From Actinomycetes bacterium (GTDB lineage: Bacteria > Actinomycetota > Acidimicrobiia > Acidimicrobiales > UBA8190), in contig JAJZYI010000043.1 of assembly GCA_021798135.1 (NCBI GenBank), forward strand, positions 1 to 14,198: 14,198 nucleotides of DNA, given 5' to 3'. The notes under the pieces are model-generated. The model worked only from the letters and a program-made list of their open reading frames with translations. It was not told the origin of the DNA and did not search any database. Positions 6,760 through 12,210 of the stretch are shown in pieces. How positions within the stretch are numbered: the first letter of the stretch is position 1; every line of letters starts with the position of its first letter. Made by a program: the position numbers and the translations under genes.

Positions 6760-7137
6760 CTACACGGGGACGATGGCGACATTGTGGTCGAGGCGACGGA
6801 TGTCGTCGGGGTCCGAGGTGAGCACCCGTGCGTGGCGGTCCCGCGCGGCGATCGCCACGGAGGCGTCGACAATGTCCGACGTGCCGGCGATTCCGCAGAG
6901 CTGGCCGGCGGCCCGGGCGGCGTGATCATCGAGGGGCAGCACCGTGCAGATCGGCGAACCGAGGAGTCGGGCCAGGCGTGCCTGGCGGCTGCCGTCCCTC
7001 CAGGCCTGGGCGACCACGCCGGCGGGGACGAGCAGGGGGTCGTGGTGCTCGAGTGCCCGCGCCACGATGGCCACCACCTGCCGGTCGTTTCGTTCGAACC
7101 CGATGAGGACGCCGGTGTCGAGGATCACCATGCTCAT
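6760..7137 (-). CDS. vapC: VapC-type PIN-domain toxin, second module
   Basis: 125-residue PIN-domain protein. Asp7 (VILDTGVLIGFE), Asp88/Asp91 (GTSDIVDASVAIAA) and Asp109 (LTSDPDDIRRL) are present. At the position of the usual conserved Glu the sequence is VPAGVVAQAWRDG, giving Gln44; I believe this VPA-x-V-x-AQ-x-WR form is a recurring actinobacterial subfamily, so it is not by itself a sign of inactivation. Start ATG 7137 shares ATGA with the antitoxin stop (4-bp overlap). It differs in both toxin subfamily and antitoxin type from the vapC at 5178-5636, so the two modules are independent acquisitions rather than duplicates. Confidence 0.88.
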   Translation of the reverse strand: MSMVILDTGVLIGFERNDRQVVAIVARALEHHDPLLVPAGVVAQAWRDGSRQARLARLLGSPICTVLPLDDHAARAAGQLCGIAGTSDIVDASVAIAARDRHARVLTSDPDDIRRLDHNVAIVPV

Positions 7138-7364
7138 CGGCCGAGAGCGCGGTCGGCTGCCCTCTTCTCCGAGGTCGTGAGAGGACCGCCCGTCTCGGCG
7201 AGCATCTCGTCGAGCAACGAAGCGAGGTCGTCGAGTTTCGCCTGTTCCTTCAGCGCGTGCGCGACGTAGCCGCTGACGCTCGCGGCGCGGCCTTCGGCCA
7301 CGGCCCGCTGCGCCTGGGCGACGAGCTCGGACGGCAGGCTCACAGCGATCTTGGTGCTGGTCAT
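7134..7364 (-). CDS. vapB: Ribbon-helix-helix antitoxin (VapB/CopG-like)
   Basis: 76-residue antitoxin. The N-terminal strand KIAVSLPSELVAQAQRAVAEG and the following SVSGYVAHALKEQAK make a MetJ/Arc/CopG-type ribbon-helix-helix; the acidic C-terminal half (LDDLASLLDEMLAETGG) would wrap the toxin. ATGs at 7376 and 7373 are also in frame, but they overlap a TATGAT at 7377-7372 that would serve as -10 seven bases before the ATG at 7364, so 7364 is preferred. Overlaps vapC by 4 bp. Confidence 0.82.
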   Translation of the reverse strand: MTSTKIAVSLPSELVAQAQRAVAEGRAASVSGYVAHALKEQAKLDDLASLLDEMLAETGGPLTTSEKRAADRALGR

Positions 7365-7371
7365 ACCATCC

Positions 7372-7377
7372 ATCATA
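7372..7377 (-). promoter_or_regulatory. -10-like box of second vapBC (leaderless)
   Basis: TATGAT on the minus strand, 7 nt before the ATG at 7364. The -35 region is not recognisable. Confidence 0.45.
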
Positions 7378-7481
7378 CTGCATGCGGCTGGTCGTCGTAC
7401 CCGACCTGACGGTCATGAGGCGCCCACCTGCCTGCACCACAGCTGCACTGCGAGCGCCCTGCAACGTCGGTTCGCAGCGGT

Positions 7482-7880
7482 TGACGCCGCTCACTGAAGT
7501 TCCCCACTTCCGCTCTTCGGAATGCCCCACCCGTGGGGTCTGATGACCGTGGTGTGATCGGGGACTCTGCGTGGTCGCACCTCTGCTCGTCCGGGGCTGG
7601 CGGCGGCCGGTGGGCGCCTCGGTGCGGGCCCGGTGCTCACGCATCCGGTAGGAGTCGCCGTCGAGGTGGCGGGCGATGGCCGAGATCGACCATCCCCGCC
7701 TCCTCAACGCAGCTGCCTCCATGTCCTCACTCCCTGCGAACACGAGAGCGGTCCTCCCTTCCGGGATGTCGGCTTCGTCACCGACAGCCTCGGAAGGGGG
7801 GCCACCCTCGTCGGTGGGTGCTCAGGCCACCGGTCCCAGGGTCGGGCATCTCAGGGTGGGGCATTTCAGTGAGCAGATCA
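7482..7880 (-). mobile_element. Collapsed IS21-like element with both ends retained
   Basis: Inverted ends: GCTCACTGAAGTTCCCCAC at 7489-7507, and at 7856-7874 a sequence whose reverse complement is GCTCACTGAAATGCCCCAC (17 of 19 identical). Outside these, both sides read TGA...(6-7 nt), giving limits at about 7482 and 7880. Subterminal ATGCCC(C/G)ACCC repeats occur at both ends, as in IS21 elements, which carry multiple terminal repeats. The interior is about 350 bp and keeps only the N-terminal HTH of an IstA-like transposase. No IstB and no DDE domain remain. No target duplication was recognised. Confidence 0.65.
7560..7743 (-). pseudogene. IstA-like transposase N-terminal fragment
   Basis: From GTG 7743, preceded by GGGAGG, the frame reads MFAGSEDMEAAALRRRGWSI then SAIARHLD, a close match to the N-terminal helix-turn-helix of IS21-family transposases in actinobacteria (family form: ME-x-x-AL-x-RRGW-S-I-SAIARH-x-x-R-DRKTVR). 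After HLD the sequence no longer follows the family (GDSYRMREHRART), so the gene is broken by internal deletion or frameshift. The exact right-hand limit of homology is not clear. Confidence 0.55.
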
Positions 7881-8085
7881 GGGGGAGTCCTACGTGAGCG
7901 TGGTCAAGGCCGCCTGCGGGTGCCCGGTCGGACCCGCCGCAGACAGGCCACGCGACGCGGGCCTCCGGTGAGGCAGTCACCCGGCGCAGCATCCCCGGCG
8001 GTGACAGTCACCCCGTCCCGGGCGGTTGCCGTCCCCGTCCCGGCCGGTCCGGAGCCCTCCAGGCGGCCGGGTGGTCACGCCGTGG
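7881..8085. other. Spacer downstream of the lipoprotein gene
   Basis: About 200 bases between the IS end and the stop of the lipoprotein gene. No gene or RNA was recognised. It contains several CCGTCCCGG/CCCGGCGG-type short repeats but no clean terminator. Confidence 0.35.
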
Positions 8086-9126
8086 TCAGGCCGTGGTCGA
8101 GCAGGTCGCCCCGCCCACCGTCACCGTGATGGGCATGCCCGGCGAGGTGTGGTACAGGCGGATGTCCGCGTACCCGCTGCTGTTGGTGTCCTCGCTCCAG
8201 GTGTCCGCGGCATCCGAGGCGGTGGCCTTCGTGTCCGGCTGGTCGGACTGGACGTGGACCTGGTAGTCACCGGGGTAGCCGTCGTTGGCAGGGGAGGCGC
8301 TCGCTTCGCACGAGGCGACCGAGGGGTGTGCGGGCTCGGGGGCCGGCGCAGTGGTGGCCCGGGACGGTGCGGGTGCCCCCGTCGCCGGGGCTGAAAGTGC
8401 ACCGCTCTCGACCCTGATCGCCCATACCGGGTGGATCTCCATCCACCCGTGGTCGGCATCGACGACGTACGGACCCGTGATGCTCACCCGGGCTCCCAGG
8501 GGCGGCGTGGCGACGTCGGCGCCCGTGCAGGTGCCGTAGTCGTAGCTGCTCGATCGGTAGGCGGTGGGAGGAAGCGGCGGAGGCTGCCCGACGGTGCAGC
8601 CGGGTTGGTCGGCAGGCACGATCTCCGTGACGAGCTGGCCGTCCTGGTGGGCGACGTTCGCCGCGTCGAGCAGGTGCGCCTCGCTCGCCGGCAGGGACAG
8701 GTCGACGTGGACGTCGCCGTCGGGCTCGTTGCGGACGTACGCCACCGTGCCGGTGACGGTAAGGCACGGATCTTCCACGTGGAGCCGGTACGGGTGGTAG
8801 ACGTTCGCCAGCGGGTCACCCCCGCGGCAGCCGTCACCGGGCGTCGTCGTCGTGCCCGCTGTGGCTGGGACCCCGGCTGCCGGCGTGGACGCCGTGCCGT
8901 GCGCGACGGGCTCGGTGGTCGTCGGCGCCCGCCGTGCCGCGTTCCCGCCCGGGCCGGAGCCGGGCGCTGCGGCCTTGCCGGCGGCCGAGCGGGTGGACGT
9001 GGCGGGCGCGTGACCGCACGCCGCCACCAGTGCTCCCACCGCGAGGAGCGGCACGACGGCGATGCCCCACCTCTGCCGCCCCTGCCACCGCGTCGACGGG
9101 CGGGGGTGCGACAGCGGGCCGATCAC
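8086..9126 (-). CDS. Lipoprotein with OB-fold-like domain and C-terminal beta domain
   Basis: 346-residue predicted lipoprotein of unknown function. From the GTG at 9126 there is a basic N-region (RWQGRQRWG), a hydrophobic core and the lipobox ALVAAC with Cys37. A Pro/Thr/Ala linker (38-100) leads to a domain at about 105-238: NVYHPYRLHVEDPCLTVTGT, EPDGDVHVDLSL, TEIVPADQPGC, and GPYVVDADHGWMEIHPVWAI. This pattern occurs in uncharacterised secreted or nuclease-associated proteins and is consistent with an OB-fold. A second, Cys-bounded domain (about 273-346) contains YPGDYQVHV, DTWSEDTNSSGYADI and MPITVTVGGATC. The frame is open to 9345 but that part is Arg/Ser-rich and unlikely to be translated. 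The start is less certain because no good ribosome binding site precedes it. Confidence 0.75.
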   Translation of the reverse strand: MIGPLSHPRPSTRWQGRQRWGIAVVPLLAVGALVAACGHAPATSTRSAAGKAAAPGSGPGGNAARRAPTTTEPVAHGTASTPAAGVPATAGTTTTPGDGCRGGDPLANVYHPYRLHVEDPCLTVTGTVAYVRNEPDGDVHVDLSLPASEAHLLDAANVAHQDGQLVTEIVPADQPGCTVGQPPPLPPTAYRSSSYDYGTCTGADVATPPLGARVSITGPYVVDADHGWMEIHPVWAIRVESGALSAPATGAPAPSRATTAPAPEPAHPSVASCEASASPANDGYPGDYQVHVQSDQPDTKATASDAADTWSEDTNSSGYADIRLYHTSPGMPITVTVGGATCSTTA

Positions 9127-9166
9127 CGGTGTCGGCGCCCGCCGGCCGTGCTGGCCTGCGTCCCCG

Positions 9167-9388
9167 TCAACGTCGTGGTCCCATCGCCGGCCCGGTCTCG
9201 GCGCCGGCAGCCGCCCGGCGACCACGTCCACCGCTTCGCGCTGCGGCACGGCACGCGGCGTCGGGCTGCGGGAAGCACGGCTCGAACGTCGGAGCGATGC
9301 CCTGGGCGCTCGCACCGACCACGTTGACGGTGCTCGCCAGTGCACCGGCGTGGCCTGCCGGGAGGTTCCCGTGGGTGGCGACGATCAT
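9167..9388 (-). pseudogene. Probable remnant of PTS EIIA-Man-type protein
   Basis: The frame from ATG 9388 begins MIVATHGNLPAGHAGALAST then VNVVG, resembling the N-terminus of mannose-family EIIA proteins (ManX/AgaF/DhaM type), in which the His of THG/SHG is phosphorylated (His6 here). After about residue 35 the similarity is lost and the frame becomes Arg/Ala-rich, ending at residue 73; a full domain has about 130 residues. Either a frameshift or truncation has occurred, or this is a chance match. TACGAT at 9403-9398 could be its -10. Called from one short motif, so confidence is moderate to low. Confidence 0.4.
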
Positions 9389-9440
9389 GGCTCGTGCCCA
9401 TCGTAGAAGGTGGGCCCGACACGGGTGGGAGTGGCGAGCC

Positions 9441-9620
9441 GACCCGCCAGGGACCGAGCCGACCGGCCAGGGACCGAGCCGACCGGCCAGGGACCGAGCC
9501 GACCGGCCAGGGACCGAGCCGACCGGCCAGGGACCGGGTCGACCGGCCAGGGACCGGGTCGACCGGCCAGGGACCGGGTCGACCGGCCAGGGACCGGGTC
9601 GACCAGCCAGGGACCTGGGC
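9441..9620. repeat. Nine 20-bp tandem repeats (minisatellite)
   Basis: Nine adjacent units, each exactly 20 bp. Units 2-4 are GACCGGCCAGGGACCGAGCC (unit 1 has one change). Units 5-8 are GACCGGCCAGGGACCGGGTC. Unit 9 (9601-9620) is degenerate. The array falls in two homogeneous blocks, with the switch at 9521-9540. The GGGTC form creates GGTCGACC palindromes at each junction. It lies in the divergent region upstream of the uronate operon. Because 20 is not a multiple of 3, all frames stay open through it. Confidence 0.95.
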
Positions 9621-9877
9621 GTGGAGGGCATCGTTGCCTCACGAGAGATCCTCCGCCTGGAGCTGCCCGCCACCACGAGACCCGCAGGCGGCTCAGCTCG
9701 CTCGGACCCGAGCCAGCACGGCCGGGAGCCGGTCGGGATCGGCGACGTCGGTCCGCCCGAGCGTCGTGCTCCTCCGCAGGAGGACGTCCATGCCGGTGTT
9801 CAGGTGGAGCCACTCGGGATCCTGGAGGAACCGGAGACGCGACGGTCGCCGCTCGGGGACCGGCCGGGGCCCGTCGG
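9621..9877. other. Spacer between 20-bp repeats and uronate operon
   Basis: No recognised gene. On the minus strand, 9791-9693 encodes MDVLLRRSTTLGRTDVADPD plus RLPAVLARVRAS and a stop, with strongly G/C-ending codons, and in-frame similarity-like sequence continues upstream (FLQDPEWLHLNTG). It may be a small gene or the tail of a decayed one; I cannot name it. Confidence 0.3.
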
Positions 9878-9883
9878 TACACT
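9878..9883 (+). promoter_or_regulatory. -10 box of the uronate operon (leaderless)
   Basis: TACACT lies six bases before GTG 9890, so the transcript would start at the start codon. It matches TAnnnT and the spacing at vapB. No strong -35. Confidence 0.5.
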
Positions 9884-9889
9884 GGCCGC

Positions 9890-10687
9890 GTGGACCGTCC
9901 CGGCGGCGACGCCTCCTCGTTCCGCCTCGACGGCAGGGTCGCCGTCGTGATCGGCGGCACCGGCGTGCTCGGCCGGCGCATCGCCGGCGCGCTCGCGGGG
10001 GCCGGTGCCCGGACCGTCGTGGTGGGCCGCGACGAGGCGAGGGGCGAGGCGGCGAGCGCGGCCCTCGCCGGGCTCGACGGCGACGTCCGCTTCGAGCGGT
10101 GCGACGCCACCCGGCGCGGCGACCTCGCCGGCCTGGTCGGCCGGGTGCTCCGGTCGCACGGCCGCGTGGACGTCCTCGTGAACGGCGCCGGGATCAACGC
10201 CGGCACGCCGTTCCTCGAGATCACCGATGAGGAGCTGGAGCGCATCGTGGCGGTCGACCAGCTGGCGACGGTGCGGGCCTGCCAGGAGTTCGGGCGGTAC
10301 TTCGTGGCCAGGGCCGCGTCGGAGGGAACCGGCGCCAGCATCGTCACCGTCGGCAGCACGGCGGCGGCGGTGCCGCTGTCGAAGGTGTTCGCCTACGCCA
10401 TGGCCAAGGCGGCCGTGCACAACCTGACGAGGAACCTGGCCCGCGAGTGGGGGCCCCTGGGCATCCGCTGCAACGTGCTCGTGCCCGGCTTCTTCCCGGC
10501 CGAGCAGAACCGGAGCCTGCTCGACGAGGGCCGGGTCCGGGCGATCGTGGGCCACACGCCCCTCGGCCGGCTGGGGGTCCCCGACGACCTGGCCGGAGCG
10601 GTGCTGCTCCTCGCCGGGGACGCCGGGCGCTTCATCACCGGTGCCGAGATCGTCGTCGACGGCGGCTTCAGCGCCGTGAGCATCTGA
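9890..10687 (+). CDS. uxuB: SDR oxidoreductase, D-mannonate oxidoreductase (fructuronate reductase)
   Basis: 265-residue NAD(P)-dependent short-chain dehydrogenase, predicted to interconvert D-fructuronate and D-mannonate. Cofactor motif VIGGTGVLG (20-28), NGAG motif, and catalytic Ser156, Tyr169 and Lys173 (GSTAAAVPLSKVFAYAMAK). The blocks PLSKVFAY, VPGFFPAEQNRSLL, HTPLGRLG and VDGGFSAVSI are characteristic of the SDR-type mannonate oxidoreductase (YjmF/UxuB of Gram-positive bacteria), not of the long-chain UxuB of E. coli. Start is GTG 9890, six bases after a TACACT box; the open frame back to 9410 runs through the 20-bp repeats and is not real. The stop TGA shares its A with the ATG of uxaC. 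Specificity for fructuronate is inferred from motif and operon context. Confidence 0.85.
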   Translation: MDRPGGDASSFRLDGRVAVVIGGTGVLGRRIAGALAGAGARTVVVGRDEARGEAASAALAGLDGDVRFERCDATRRGDLAGLVGRVLRSHGRVDVLVNGAGINAGTPFLEITDEELERIVAVDQLATVRACQEFGRYFVARAASEGTGASIVTVGSTAAAVPLSKVFAYAMAKAAVHNLTRNLAREWGPLGIRCNVLVPGFFPAEQNRSLLDEGRVRAIVGHTPLGRLGVPDDLAGAVLLLAGDAGRFITGAEIVVDGGFSAVSI

Positions 10688-12210
10688 TGGGAGGCCCAGC
10701 GCCGGCGTTCCTCGACGACGACGTCCTGCTGTCGGGCCCGACGGCGCGCGAGCTGTACCACCACACGGCCCGGCACGCCCCCATCGTCGACTTCCACAGC
10801 CACCTGGCTGCCGCCGACGTCGCCGGGGACCGCGCCTACGGGACGCTGACCGAGCTCTGGCTGTCAGAGGACCACTACACCTGGCGGGCCATGCGGCTCG
10901 CCGGCGTCGACGAGGCGCTCGTGACCGGCGGCGCCGACCCGTGGGACACCTTCGCCGCATGGGCGTCGACGATGCCGCGCCTGGTCGGCAACCCGCTGCA
11001 CCTGTGGGGGCACCTCGCCCTCCGCCGGGTCTTCGGCATCGACCTCGCCCTGCACCCCGGGACCGCCCGTGAGATCTGGGACGAGGCGAACCGGCAGCTG
11101 CCGCGCCTGCGGGCGCAAGCGCTGCTGGCCCGCTTCGGGGTCGAGCTCCTGGCCACCACCGACGACCCGGGTGACGACCTCGCCGCCCACCTGCGGCTGC
11201 GCGACGAGCGCCCCGAGGGGGTGCCGTCGGTGGTGCCCACCTGGCGGCCCGACGAGGCGCACCGCCTGCTCGCCGACCCGCCGGGCTGGAACGCCTGGGC
11301 CGACCGCCTGCAGGAGGTCACCGGCGTGGCCGTCGTCGACCTCGAGTCGCTCGCGGCTGCCCTCCAGGTGTCGCTGGCGCGCTTCGGCGCGCTGGGCGCG
11401 CGCTGCAGCGACCACGGCCTGCTCTGCGTGCCGGACCGGGACCGCGACCAGCAGGCGGCCGACGCTGCGGTCCGCCTGGCGCGCCGCGGCGTGCGGCCCG
11501 CGCCCGAGCAGCGCCGCGCGCTGGCGCTCGAGGTGGTGTGGCTGGCGGCGCGGCGCGCCCACCAGGACGGCACGGTGGTCCAGCTCCACCTCGGTGCCCG
11601 GCGTGACGTGTCACCCCGGATCCTCGCCGCCGCGGGGCGCGATGCCGGCGGGGACGCCACGGCCGACGTCCGCCAGGAGCCCGGCCTCCGGCGCCTGCTC
11701 GCCGGCCTGGAGGAGGCGGGGTGCCTGCCCCGCACCGTGCTCTACAACCTGCACCCGGCCGACGGCGCCGTCGTCGCCTCGCTGGCCGGCGCGTTCTCGC
11801 GCCCCGGGGTGCGCGGTCTGGTGCAGTGGGGGCCGCCGTGGTGGTTCAACGACCACGAGGACGGGATCCGCAGGCACCTGGCGACGCTGTCGGCGGTGGG
11901 CCAGCTCGGCGCCTTCGTCGGCATGGTCACCGACTCCCGGTCGATCCTCTCCATGGTCCGCCACGAGGTCTTCCGGCGCGTCCTCTGCGACGTCGTCGGG
12001 CGCCAGGTGGACGAGGGCCGGCTGCCCGCCGGCGGGCCGTGGCTGTCGCAGCTGGTCGGCGACGTGTGCGCCGGCAACGCCCGTCGCTACCTCGGGATCG
12101 AGCCCCCGTCCCCCGAGCGGCCGCACGCGGAACGGCTGCCGCCCGAGCTGCCGCACGCGGAACGGCTGCCGCCCGAGCGGGGCCCACGCGAACGGCCGCA
12201 GGACGGGTGA
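10687..12210 (+). CDS. uxaC: Glucuronate (uronate) isomerase
   Basis: 507-residue amidohydrolase-superfamily isomerase converting D-glucuronate to D-fructuronate (and galacturonate to tagaturonate), the entry step of hexuronate catabolism. FLDDDVLLSGPTARELYHH starts the protein; the metal/active-site motif DFHSHL gives His37 and His39. Further family blocks are WKAMR-like TWRAMRLAGV, VQLHLGARRD, TVLYNLHPAD, WWFNDHEDGI and GMVTDSRSILSMVRHEVFRRVLC. Usual length is about 470; the extra about 30 residues are a repetitive C-terminal tail (two exact-length PHAERLPPE(L/R) units). Start ATG 10687 overlaps the SDR stop by one base and its own stop overlaps the next ATG by one base, so all three genes are coupled. 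Confidence 0.93.
   Translation: MGGPAPAFLDDDVLLSGPTARELYHHTARHAPIVDFHSHLAAADVAGDRAYGTLTELWLSEDHYTWRAMRLAGVDEALVTGGADPWDTFAAWASTMPRLVGNPLHLWGHLALRRVFGIDLALHPGTAREIWDEANRQLPRLRAQALLARFGVELLATTDDPGDDLAAHLRLRDERPEGVPSVVPTWRPDEAHRLLADPPGWNAWADRLQEVTGVAVVDLESLAAALQVSLARFGALGARCSDHGLLCVPDRDRDQQAADAAVRLARRGVRPAPEQRRALALEVVWLAARRAHQDGTVVQLHLGARRDVSPRILAAAGRDAGGDATADVRQEPGLRRLLAGLEEAGCLPRTVLYNLHPADGAVVASLAGAFSRPGVRGLVQWGPPWWFNDHEDGIRRHLATLSAVGQLGAFVGMVTDSRSILSMVRHEVFRRVLCDVVGRQVDEGRLPAGGPWLSQLVGDVCAGNARRYLGIEPPSPERPHAERLPPELPHAERLPPERGPRERPQDG
12121..12180 (+). repeat. 30-bp in-frame tandem repeat in uxaC 3' end
   Basis: 12121-12150 and 12151-12180 are identical except for one base (CTG versus CGG at the last codon), encoding PHAERLPPEL and PHAERLPPER. 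A shorter imperfect copy follows to 12206. It extends the protein beyond the conserved isomerase fold. Confidence 0.9.

Noticed and set aside
9127..9345. Longer N-terminus for the OB-fold lipoprotein
   Set aside because: It would bury the signal peptide behind about 73 Arg/Ser-rich residues; the lipobox requires a start near 9126.
9441..9620. CRISPR array
   Set aside because: The 20-bp units are directly adjacent with no unique spacers, and there are no cas genes.
9410..9889. N-terminal extension of the SDR protein through the 20-bp repeats
   Set aside because: The SDR fold is complete from 9890, a -10 box precedes that GTG, and the extension is a low-complexity translation of the minisatellite.
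11721..12209. Upstream extension of the kinase-epimerase frame inside uxaC
   Set aside because: The P-loop begins nine residues after ATG 12210, and the upstream part is Arg/Ala-rich out-of-frame uxaC.
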